Of a DNA stretch of 30,028 bases, positions 16,783-23,683 are shown piece by piece. Both the position numbers and the translations under genes were made by a program. The notes under the pieces are model-generated. The model had not been told where the DNA came from and made no database searches. It saw only the letters and a list, made by a program, of their open reading frames with translations. Every line of letters starts with the position of its first letter. The first letter of the stretch is position 1. Source of the stretch: an uncultured Acetatifactor sp. (GTDB lineage Bacteria; Bacillota; Clostridia; Lachnospirales; Lachnospiraceae); contig CAJUQT010000023.1 in NCBI GenBank assembly GCA_910588225.1, positions 1 through 30,028 of the forward strand, given 5' to 3'.

Positions 16783-19332
16783 ATGGCAAAATACTTCACA
16801 GAAGAAATCCCGAAAACGGACCGAATTCCGAAGCTGGTGGCGCATCTGTACGCCAAAATGCCGGAAATTGAGTCTGCCAGAGCCAGATTAATTACGGAAT
16901 CCTATAAAGAGACGGAGGACAAGCCTGTCATCATGCGGCGTGCGCTGGCGTTTGCACATATTCTGGATCATATTCCCATTATCATCAGAGAAGGGGAGCT
17001 GGTTGTGGGCAGTACCACCATTGCCCCCAGAGGCTGTCAGACGTATCCGGAATTTTCCTACAAGTGGCTGGAAGAAGAGTTTGACACAGTGGAAAAGCGC
17101 AAGGCGGATCCTTTTTACATAGCGGAGCAGACGAAGCGGGAGCTGCGGGAGGCGGATGCTTACTGGGAGGGAAAGACCACAAGTGAGCTGGCTACTTCTC
17201 TGATGACGGAAGAGACGAAGAAGGCCATAGCACATAATATTTTCACACCGGGCAATTATTTCTATAATGGTGTGGGGCATGTGACTGTTCAGTACGATAA
17301 GGTGCTGGCTGTGGGCTACAGGGGCATCATTGACGAGATGCAGGCGGAGCTGGACAGTTGCAATCCTGGCGACGCGGATTACTGTACAAAGAGTCAATTT
17401 CTGAAAGCCTCCATTCTCAGCTGTGAGGCAGTGATCCGGTATGCCAATCGCTATGGGGAGCTGGCGCAGCAGGAGGCGGCTGCCAGTTCAGAGCCGGGCA
17501 GGAAGCGGGAACTCCTTCAGATAGCGGCCAACTGTCGTCGGGTACCGGAATATGGAGCCTCCTCCTTTTATGAGGCATGCCAGAGCTTCTGGTTCGTCCA
17601 GCAGCTGCTGCAGTTGGAGTCCAGCGGGCATTCTATCTCGCCGGGACGCTTTGACCAATATATGTATTCTTATTATAAGAAAGATCTGGATAGCGGGAAA
17701 CTGACTAGAGAATTTGCTCAGGAGCTGATTGACTGTATCTGGGTGAAGTTAAACGATCTGAACAAGTGCAGGGATGCCGCCAGCGCGGAAGGCTTTGCCG
17801 GATACAGCCTGTTCCAGAATCTGATTGTGGGAGGTCAGGACAGGGACGGCTGCGATGTGACCAACGATTTGTCCTTTATGTGCATCACTGCCTCTAAACA
17901 TGTATTTCTGCCTCAGCCCTCTCTGTCTATTCGTGTGTGGAACAAATCGCCTCATGCGCTGTTGCTGAAGGCGGCGGATTTGACCAGGACGGGTATTGGA
18001 CTGCCGGCTTACTATAATGATGAGGTCATTATTCCTTCTCTCTTAAGCCGCGGTCTGACTCTGGAGGATGCCAGGGAATACAATATTATCGGCTGTGTGG
18101 AGCCCCAGAAGGCCGGGAAGACGGAAGGCTGGCATGATGCGGCATTCTACAATATGTGCCGTCCTCTGGAGCTTGTGTTCTCCAATGGCTGGGACAAGGG
18201 AGAGAAGATCGGCCTGGAGACCGGCAGGGTGGAGGAGATGACCACCTTTGACGAATTTTATGATGCCTATAAAAAGCAGATGAACTATAACCTCTCTCTG
18301 CTGGTGAATGCGGATAATGCCATTGATGTGGCCCATGCCACCCGTTGTCCGCTGCCTTTCCTGTCCTGCATGGTGGAGGATTGTATCAGGAGAGGAAAGT
18401 CGGTGCAGGAGGGTGGTGCTGTCTACAATTTCACCGGTCCTCAGGGTTTTGGCATTGCTAATATGGCGGATTCCCTTTATGCCATCAAAAAGCTAGTGTT
18501 CGATGAGAAAAAAGTGACGCTGGCAGAATATAAACGGGCTTTGGCTATGAACTATGGGCAGGGCTTTGACGCAGTCAGTGCGGAGGAGATTGTCACGGAG
18601 ATTGTCAGGGAGATTCGCAAGCTGAATCTCCCTGAGATGGCCAAAAGCGGCATGACCGTGGATGAGAGCCAGATTGCGGGCATGATTGAAACCGTGATGA
18701 ATACAGCGCCCTCGGCCGAGGAGAAGAAAAAATATGAGGAGCTGCTGGCCATGATTGAAGCGGTTCCGAAATTCGGCAATGACGAGGAAGAAGTGGACCT
18801 GTTTGCAAGGGATGTGGCCTATACCTATACCAGACCGCTTTTGAATTACCGGAATCCCAGGGGCGGACAGTTCCAGGCGGGACTGTATCCTGTTTCTGCC
18901 AATGTGCCTCTGGGGGCCCAGACTGGTGCAACGCCGGATGGGAGGCTGGCTCACATGCCTGTGGCGGACGGTGTGTCGCCTTCGGCGGGGAAGGATGTGA
19001 ATGGCCCTACCGCGGCGGCTAATTCCGTGGCCAGGCTGGATCATGGCATTGCCTCCAACGGCACTTTGTTCAATCAGAAGTTTCATCCAACAGCCCTCAG
19101 CGGCGAGAAGGGACTGGAGAATTTTGTGGCGCTGATTCGTTCCTATTTTGATCAGAAGGGAAGCCACATGCAGTTTAATGTGGTGGACAGAGAGACCCTT
19201 CTGGATGCTCAGGCCCATCCGGAGAAATATGCCCACCTGGTGGTGCGGGTGGCAGGGTACAGCGCACTGTTTACCACACTTTCCAAATCCCTGCAGGATG
19301 ATATTATCCGCAGGACGGAGCAGGGGCTGTAA
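16783..19332 (+). CDS. Glycyl radical B12-independent 1,2-propanediol (diol) dehydratase
   Basis: An 849-residue glycyl radical enzyme converting 1,2-propanediol to propanal without cobalamin. Active-site residues fall where expected for the diol/glycerol dehydratase class: H166 (YNGVGHVTVQ), H283 (ESSGHSISPGRF), the thiyl C438 and base E440 in IIGCVEPQKAGKTEGWHDAA with D452, and the radical glycine G825 in RVAGYSALFTTL. These agree with my recollection of the Roseburia inulinivorans diol dehydratase numbering (H166, H283, C438, E440). Choline lyase (CutC) is also a GCVEP enzyme, but the adjacent aldolase argues for the fucose/rhamnose propanediol route. No N-terminal encapsulation helix is visible. 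Start: AAAGGAG precedes ATG 16783. Activation requires the radical-SAM enzyme at 21218. Confidence 0.9.
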   Translation: MAKYFTEEIPKTDRIPKLVAHLYAKMPEIESARARLITESYKETEDKPVIMRRALAFAHILDHIPIIIREGELVVGSTTIAPRGCQTYPEFSYKWLEEEFDTVEKRKADPFYIAEQTKRELREADAYWEGKTTSELATSLMTEETKKAIAHNIFTPGNYFYNGVGHVTVQYDKVLAVGYRGIIDEMQAELDSCNPGDADYCTKSQFLKASILSCEAVIRYANRYGELAQQEAAASSEPGRKRELLQIAANCRRVPEYGASSFYEACQSFWFVQQLLQLESSGHSISPGRFDQYMYSYYKKDLDSGKLTREFAQELIDCIWVKLNDLNKCRDAASAEGFAGYSLFQNLIVGGQDRDGCDVTNDLSFMCITASKHVFLPQPSLSIRVWNKSPHALLLKAADLTRTGIGLPAYYNDEVIIPSLLSRGLTLEDAREYNIIGCVEPQKAGKTEGWHDAAFYNMCRPLELVFSNGWDKGEKIGLETGRVEEMTTFDEFYDAYKKQMNYNLSLLVNADNAIDVAHATRCPLPFLSCMVEDCIRRGKSVQEGGAVYNFTGPQGFGIANMADSLYAIKKLVFDEKKVTLAEYKRALAMNYGQGFDAVSAEEIVTEIVREIRKLNLPEMAKSGMTVDESQIAGMIETVMNTAPSAEEKKKYEELLAMIEAVPKFGNDEEEVDLFARDVAYTYTRPLLNYRNPRGGQFQAGLYPVSANVPLGAQTGATPDGRLAHMPVADGVSPSAGKDVNGPTAAANSVARLDHGIASNGTLFNQKFHPTALSGEKGLENFVALIRSYFDQKGSHMQFNVVDRETLLDAQAHPEKYAHLVVRVAGYSALFTTLSKSLQDDIIRRTEQGL

Positions 19333-19350
19333 ACTGAAGGTAAAGGAGAC

Positions 19351-19437
19351 ATGGCAATACAGACTTTCACACAGGAAAGTATAAGTGTGGTGAGCGTGAT
19401 TTTGGACAGACAGAAAAAGGGGATATCTGCGTCATGA
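19351..19437 (+). CDS. Possible 28-residue peptide or 5' gene remnant after the dehydratase
   Basis: AAAGGAGAC lies directly before an ATG that opens a 28-codon frame (MAIQTFTQESISVVSVILDR, then QKKGISAS). The ribosome binding site is as good as those of the real genes around it and lies 9-18 bases after the dehydratase stop. The peptide has no family I recognise. It could be a genuine small protein, or the surviving start of a gene whose body was lost when the acetyltransferase and phosphorylase genes came to lie here. Confidence 0.3.
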   Translation: MAIQTFTQESISVVSVILDRQKKGISAS

Positions 19438-19566
19438 GAATGACATGCTGTAGAAAGGCAACTCTGGTGAGGCAGGTCACAGGGTATATTGCTTCAGGTG
19501 ATGAAGCGGATTCTGCTAACCGGGAATTTAACGATGACACAGGATTCCGAATGCAGAGGTGGTAAG

Positions 19567-20106
19567 ATGGCAGATTCAGTTGCAGGGGATGGAGACATTC
19601 AGATTAGACATATGGAAGAAACCGAACAGGATTTTCAGACATATTTGAAGTGGATGAGAGATCCTCAGACAATGAAGTATTGGGAGGGCATGACAGAACA
19701 TTTTACCTATGAGAGAGTGGTTCAGGATTATAGAGACAGCCGGGAAGAGCATGTGGAACAGTGTATTATAGAATGCGGCTCAAAAGCTATCGGCTTCTGT
19801 CAGTTTTGTATTGTAAATGCCGGTAATTACGAAGTACCGGAAATGCAGTTTGAGCAGTTTGCGGATAAGCAGGATGTGGTATATGGCATTGATATCTTTC
19901 TGGGGAAAGTAGATTACCGCGACCGTGGAGTCGGGACGAAATGTATGAAAGCGCTGATGAAGGCTTTGTTCGACGAATGGAATGCCGATATGCTGGTGAT
20001 TGACCCCAAAACCCATAATGCCAGAGCCATCCGGTGTTATCATAAATGTGGTTTCCGGGATTTATGCGTGGTACCGGAGAGAAATTCAGGACAGAATTTA
20101 TCATGA
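19567..20106 (+). CDS. GNAT-family N-acetyltransferase, C-terminus shifted out of frame
   Basis: This is a 179-residue GNAT fold: IQIRHMEETEQDFQTYLKWM, MKYWEGMTEHFTYERVV, IIECGSKAIGFCQFCIV, YGIDIFLGKVDYRDRGVGTK (beta-4 and the acetyl-CoA loop region) and MLVIDPKTHNARAIRCYHKC GFRD. This arrangement resembles the aminoglycoside 6'-acetyltransferase/Acetyltransf_8 branch. ATG 19567, just after GAGGTGG, is preferred over the frame opening at 19489. The last residues, PERNSGQNLS, look wrong. In the next frame the expected tail, EIQDRIYHDSLIMGIRKNEF, continues to 20188, so one extra base near 20082 probably truncates and alters the end. Substrate unknown. No obvious link to the microcompartment. 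Confidence 0.75.
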   Translation: MADSVAGDGDIQIRHMEETEQDFQTYLKWMRDPQTMKYWEGMTEHFTYERVVQDYRDSREEHVEQCIIECGSKAIGFCQFCIVNAGNYEVPEMQFEQFADKQDVVYGIDIFLGKVDYRDRGVGTKCMKALMKALFDEWNADMLVIDPKTHNARAIRCYHKCGFRDLCVVPERNSGQNLS

Positions 20107-20193
20107 CAGTTTGATTATGGGTATAAGAAAGAATGAATTTGCAGTTGACTTGGATCAGAGAGACGGGGCGAAAGGCTATCAGGAGTAGATAAA

Positions 20194-21000
20194 ATGATTG
20201 TGAAAAACGATTTTCCGATTTTGGAGTACAGCACGGAGAAAAAAGCTGTCATCAATCCGGACAGCAATGATTCCAAAAGGGACAGAGATGGTCAGGGCAC
20301 TGACGGGTTCGGGAAATTCCCAAGGCTCTGCCTTGTGACATTTTTCGAAGAAGTTCTTGCAGGGGCGGTGGAAAGATACGGAGGAGAGAAGATAGGAACT
20401 TACGTGTCCGAAATGAAGGAGTTTCATGTGTATCGGTTCACGGTGGAAGGGACGGAACTCTGCGCTGTACAGGCGGTAGTGGCCTCAGGTTCTATTGCCA
20501 TGATGACGGAGATGCTCTATGGCTGCGGGGTGGAGGTAATTATCTGCTGCGGAGGCTGTGGGGTGTTGGAGGATATTCCGGAAGGCGCAGTGATCCTTCC
20601 GGTGCGGGCACTGCGGGACGAGGGAGCTTCCTACAAATATCTGCCGCCTGCCCGGTTTATCGAGCTGGACTGTGGCCCCATTGAATGCTTCCGAAAAGTC
20701 CTGTCCGGGCATGGTATTCCTTACATAGAATGTGCCACCTGGTCCACGGACGGTTTTTACCGGGAGACAAAAGAAATGGTGGCTTACAGGAGGGAAGAGG
20801 GATGTAAGGCTGTGGAGATGGAGTGCGCTACGATGGCGGCCATTGCACAGTTTCGGGGAAAGGTCTTTGGACAGCTTCTTTACAGCGGGGATATCCTCAC
20901 GGGAGATGCGGAAGATTATGATGACAGAGACTGGAACAGGAATGTTTCGGCCAGGGAGAGATTGTTTTATCTTGCCATGGAGGCGCTGCGCATGCTGTGA
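20194..21000 (+). CDS. Nucleoside phosphorylase (uridine/purine phosphorylase superfamily)
   Basis: The 268-residue protein has the PNP/UDP-phosphorylase landmarks: VVASGSIAMMTEMLYGCGVE, CCGGCGVLEDIPEGAVILPV, RDEGASYKYLPP, WSTDGFYRETKEM, the ribose-binding AVEMECATMAAIAQFRG and LLYSGDILTGDAEDYDDRDW. It would cleave a nucleoside with phosphate to base and (deoxy)ribose-1-phosphate. AGGAG at 20180-20184 sits about nine bases before ATG 20194. It stands between the dehydratase and its activase, which normally are neighbours, so it may be a cargo or salvage gene of the locus (see findings). The base specificity cannot be read from these motifs alone. Confidence 0.8.
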   Translation: MIVKNDFPILEYSTEKKAVINPDSNDSKRDRDGQGTDGFGKFPRLCLVTFFEEVLAGAVERYGGEKIGTYVSEMKEFHVYRFTVEGTELCAVQAVVASGSIAMMTEMLYGCGVEVIICCGGCGVLEDIPEGAVILPVRALRDEGASYKYLPPARFIELDCGPIECFRKVLSGHGIPYIECATWSTDGFYRETKEMVAYRREEGCKAVEMECATMAAIAQFRGKVFGQLLYSGDILTGDAEDYDDRDWNRNVSARERLFYLAMEALRML

Positions 21001-21217
21001 CGCGGGTATGCGGGCGATAGTTCGATGAGCTGTCAGGGGTGTGACAAAGGCAGGAAGGTCGGGAGATTGTACAGTTTTACTTTTCTGGCAGGAAGACAGG
21101 ATCAGTTTGGCGAGTTGAGCTGTCTGGGAAGGGCAGTGCGGAGAGTGCGCTGCTTTGGATTTCAGACAGGAAAGCAACAGGGCTTTGGCTTGCAGCCGGC
21201 GGTATGAGGATAAAAAA

Positions 21218-22015
21218 ATGACAACAGATTATTTGCAGACAAAAGGACGAATTTTCGACATACAGCGGTATTCCATTCACGACGGGACGGGTATCCGAAC
21301 TATATGCTTTTTAAAAGGCTGTGTGCTGCGGTGCAAGTGGTGTTGCAATCCGGAATCTCAGGAGTATGGTATTCAGGAAATGAAGGTCCGTGGGAAGACG
21401 AAAATCATCGGCCGGGATGTGACGGTGGCGGAAGTCATGGAGACCGTGGAGAAGGACAGGCCCTATTATCATCGATCCGGAGGCGGCCTGACCCTTTCCG
21501 GGGGAGAGAGCCTGTGTCAGCCGGAGTTTGCCAGAGATCTGCTTCGCGGGGCGAAGGCTGTGGGTATCAATACTGCTATGGAAAGTATGGGCTGTGCTAA
21601 ATGGGAGGTCATTGAGGCGATTCTGCCCTTTCTGGATCATTACCTTATGGACATTAAACATATGGACAGCAGGAAACATAAAAGATTTACAGGAAAAGGA
21701 AATGAACTGATGCTGGAAAATGCCCGGAAAATCGCGGCTTCCGGCCAGACAAGGCTCAGTATCCGGGTGCCGGTGATTCCCACCTTTAACGACACAGCCG
21801 AAGAAATCAGGGCCATTGCCCGGTTTGCGGATACTCTTCCCGGGGTGGAGGAGATTTACCTGCTTCCATATCACAGACTGGGGCAGGACAAGTACGCAGG
21901 ACTGGGCAGAGTCTACGAGATGCCCGACATTCTGCCGCCGGAGGCAGAGCAGATGGAACTGCTGAAAAGGGAAACAGAGAATTATACGAAATTACAATGC
22001 CATATTGGCGGCTAA
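21218..22015 (+). CDS. Radical-SAM glycyl radical enzyme activase for the diol dehydratase
   Basis: A 265-residue radical-SAM protein with the CxxxCxxC cluster motif (C35, C39, C42 in FLKGCVLRCKWCCNPES), SIHDGTGIRT before it and the SAM-binding GGGLTLSGGES after it. These are hallmarks of glycyl radical enzyme activases. It would place the radical on the glycine of the dehydratase at 16783. The frame opens at 21155, but ATG 21218, with GAGGA seven bases upstream, is the likely start. Only about 35 residues lie between CCNPES and YYHRSGGG, too few for the inserted double 4Fe-4S ferredoxin-like domain found in many such activases. In that respect it resembles PFL-activase more than glycerol dehydratase activase. 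The gene it serves is almost 2 kb upstream. Confidence 0.9.
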   Translation: MTTDYLQTKGRIFDIQRYSIHDGTGIRTICFLKGCVLRCKWCCNPESQEYGIQEMKVRGKTKIIGRDVTVAEVMETVEKDRPYYHRSGGGLTLSGGESLCQPEFARDLLRGAKAVGINTAMESMGCAKWEVIEAILPFLDHYLMDIKHMDSRKHKRFTGKGNELMLENARKIAASGQTRLSIRVPVIPTFNDTAEEIRAIARFADTLPGVEEIYLLPYHRLGQDKYAGLGRVYEMPDILPPEAEQMELLKRETENYTKLQCHIGG

Positions 22016-22256
22016 ACGAAAATATTCCGGAAGATGTTTGATGTAGTGTCAGTTGTGTTTTCCCGACACGGAATCCTGATTGCGCCGGTTAATGGGAAGG
22101 TGACCAGGGAAAACTGGTATCAGACACAAGCCGGCCTGGAGAAAGTGCAGGGGAAGCAGGCCAGGCTGGGGACCCAGTTCACGGCAGAGTATATGCTGGA
22201 GATGGATATTTTATGTAAAAGGGTTAATTGGAAAAGAAAATAAGGTATAAAGCTTT

Positions 22257-22538
22257 GATGATTTAATAAAGGCTTTACACCCCTGGTTACTGGTTACGAT
22301 TTAATGATGTTTAATTGCCATCTTCCAACATTGACTGAAAGATATCCTTTAATTTTTGCAGATCCTCGTTATCCGGTGATTTTGTCAGAGCTTTGTTGAT
22401 TAATTCCAGAGCGAGCCGAATAAAACCTTGAAATTGTTTATTTGTCATACCCATATCTGCCGCCATCCTCTCACCGCCTTTCTGATAGGATCAGTATAGC
22501 GGATTTTAGAAAGGATGTAAAGCCTTTATTAAGTTATC
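22257..22538. mobile_element. MITE-like element with terminal inverted repeats and a 51-codon ORF
   Basis: TTAATAAAGGCTTTACA at 22263-22279 is exactly complementary to TGTAAAGCCTTTATTAA at 22516-22532. The match extends outward to 22257 and 22538 with two mismatches (21 of 23 pairs). The 282-bp unit contains no transposase, only a small minus-strand ORF. It sits between the activase and the PduU-like shell gene. I could not find a convincing target-site duplication. Confidence 0.6.
22311..22466 (-). CDS. 51-residue hypothetical protein inside the MITE-like element
   Basis: The minus-strand frame starts with ATG complementary to 22464-22466. It is preceded by GGCGGTGAGAGG, a plausible ribosome binding site. 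The sequence begins MAADMGMTNKQFQGFIRLAL and ends FQSMLEDGN with no further domain. It is mostly helical, amphipathic and acidic at the end. Alternative ATG codons at residues 5 and 7 exist. I recall short MTNKQF-type proteins in Lachnospiraceae genomes but can give no function. Its position entirely between the terminal inverted repeats suggests that it travels with the element. The only accepted minus-strand gene in the window. Confidence 0.5.
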   Translation of the reverse strand: MAADMGMTNKQFQGFIRLALELINKALTKSPDNEDLQKLKDIFQSMLEDGN

Positions 22539-22627
22539 AAGGTGTCACATAATGTGTATGCGCAGCGGAACTGCTGTGATATGCCTGTAGCCGGCATATG
22601 GAGTAAAAAGAAGCATATGGAATATTT

Positions 22628-22658
22628 TTTACATGATTATATCACATGCCATTATAGT
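22628..22658 (+). promoter_or_regulatory. Weak candidate promoter upstream of the PduU-like gene
   Basis: TTTACA at 22628-22633 and TATAGT at 22653-22658 are 19 bases apart, longer than ideal. It lies right of the MITE-like element and 57 bases before the shell gene ATG. It would restart transcription after the element. A short inverted repeat, ATATGCC/GGCATAT, lies upstream near 22578-22598. Confidence 0.35.
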
Positions 22659-22714
22659 TTGTAAATGAAATGGGTTTTGCTTAGGAAAATACCCAGTTGA
22701 AAAAGGAGGAAAAC

Positions 22715-23083
22715 ATGGACTGGCTGGATGACAAAAACAAACAACGGATTGTGCAGGAGCTGGTGCCCGGTAAGCAGATTACACTGGCTCATATCATTGC
22801 AAGTCCGGATCCCATATTATATGAAAAACTGGGACTGGATCCCAGCGTGGATTATGCCCGGGCGGCCATCGGCATTTTGACGGTATCTCCTGCGGAGACG
22901 GCCATCATCATGGCGGATGTGGCCATGAAGGCGGCAGCCATAGAACTGGGGTTTGTGGACCGGTTCAGCGGCTCCCTGATTATATCGGGAACCGTGTCGG
23001 AAGTGGAAGCTTCGGAGCAGGCCATACTGGAGTATGTTAAAAACACGTTGAATTATACAGTGTGCGAGATGACCAGGACATGA
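22715..23083 (+). CDS. pduU: BMC shell protein, PduU/EutS type (circularly permuted BMC-H)
   Basis: The 122-residue protein matches the PduU/EutS pattern. IVQELVPGKQITLAHIIASP near the N-terminus is the permuted strand segment. RAAIGILTVSPAETAIIMAD, ELGFVDRFSGSLIISGTVSE and the C-terminal NYTVCEMTRT complete the fold. PduU forms a hexamer with a small beta-barrel cap on the shell. ATG 22715 with AAGGAGGA four bases upstream is the clear start. The TTG at 22697 lies inside that ribosome binding region. Its stop overlaps the GTPase start as ATGA, so the two are coupled, as pduU-pduV and eutS-eutP are in other microcompartment operons. Confidence 0.9.
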   Translation: MDWLDDKNKQRIVQELVPGKQITLAHIIASPDPILYEKLGLDPSVDYARAAIGILTVSPAETAIIMADVAMKAAAIELGFVDRFSGSLIISGTVSEVEASEQAILEYVKNTLNYTVCEMTRT

Positions 23084-23532
23084 AGAAATTAATTCTTATG
23101 GGCCGCAGTGAAAGCGGGAAAACCACCTTAAAGCAGGCGTTGTTACAGGAAAAAATACAATACGAGAAAACCCAGTACATTCATTACGGCGATATCCTCA
23201 TCGACACGCCGGGGGAATATGCCCAGACTCATCACCTGGGATATGCGCTGGCGCTGTATGCTTATGAGGCGGATGTGGTGGGATTGCTGGTGGCGGCCAC
23301 GGAGCCTTACACCCTGTTCCCTCCCAATATTACCTGCATGGTCAACCGGGATGTGATTGGCATTGTCACCAAAATGAACGACCCGAAGGCCAACAGGCCG
23401 CTGGCAGAACGGTGGCTTCGAAATGCCGGCTGCAGGGAAATCTTTTTTGTGGATTCAGTGACCGGCGAAGGAGTGGAAGCTATTTTGTCTTATTTGAACC
23501 AGCCAATGACAAAAACCACAAAAACCAAATAA
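23080..23532 (+). CDS. pduV: PduV/EutP-like small GTPase
   Basis: The 150-residue P-loop protein begins KKLILMGRSESGKTTLKQAL (Walker A). It continues with DILIDTPGEYAQ (Walker B/G3 position), VVGLLVAATEPYTLFPPNIT, IGIVTKMNDPKANR (TKMN in place of NKxD) and FVDSVTGEGVEAILSYL (G5). This is the EutP/PduV family, associated with the outside of microcompartments and suggested to link them to the cytoskeleton in Salmonella. The TKMN motif is a common variant in this family. The ATG overlaps the preceding stop by four bases. It is the last gene before a new promoter at 23559. Confidence 0.88.
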   Translation: MKKLILMGRSESGKTTLKQALLQEKIQYEKTQYIHYGDILIDTPGEYAQTHHLGYALALYAYEADVVGLLVAATEPYTLFPPNITCMVNRDVIGIVTKMNDPKANRPLAERWLRNAGCREIFFVDSVTGEGVEAILSYLNQPMTKTTKTK

Positions 23533-23558
23533 AAACTACATAATCCAACATATAAATG

Positions 23559-23587
23559 TTGACTTGTGTGGCATATGGGCTTATAAT
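23559..23587 (+). promoter_or_regulatory. Consensus promoter upstream of the aldolase gene
   Basis: TTGACT at 23559-23564 and a perfect TATAAT at 23582-23587 are 17 bases apart. Transcription would begin near 23594, so the 5' leader would be about 90 nt and consist almost entirely of the repeat-like structure at 23600-23673. Confidence 0.82.
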
Positions 23588-23599
23588 AAGGCCAGATGC

Positions 23600-23673
23600 G
23601 GAACTCAAAACAGTAATTGCATGAATCTAAAAATTTTGTGTACTGGAATGCAGTTACGGAACTTAAAATCAGG
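23600..23673 (+). promoter_or_regulatory. Structured leader: diverged single copy of the 100-nt repeat at the window end
   Basis: GGAACTCAAAACAGTAA at 23600-23616 and GGAACTTAAAATCAGG at 23658-23673 resemble the conserved linker of the array at 29777 onward. Between them, GTAATTGCA (23613-23621) pairs with TGCAGTTAC (23649-23657) over nine pairs, one of them a G-U wobble. Inside lie GAAT and TGGAA, matching GAAYG and TGGAG in the array. The second core runs directly into the AGGAGG ribosome binding site of the aldolase. Confidence 0.6.
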
Positions 23674-23683
23674 AGGAATCAAG

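Noticed and set aside
18493..19236. Long minus-strand open frame (247 codons) opposite the dehydratase
   Set aside because: It is the antisense shadow of a strongly supported gene and has no family motif or start signal.
16783..19332. Choline trimethylamine-lyase (CutC), suggested by GCVEP and the nearby lic choline genes
   Set aside because: The residue spacing (H166, H283, C438, E440) and the adjacent deoxyhexose-phosphate aldolase fit propanediol dehydratase better. The lic genes serve surface decoration and are a separate unit.
22034..22243. 69-codon frame between the activase and the MITE-like element
   Set aside because: It has an ATG, but only a weak ribosome binding site and no recognisable domain. 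It may be a remnant, but I cannot support it as a gene.
22257..22538. Complete insertion sequence
   Set aside because: There is no transposase and no clear target duplication, so only a non-autonomous element can be proposed.
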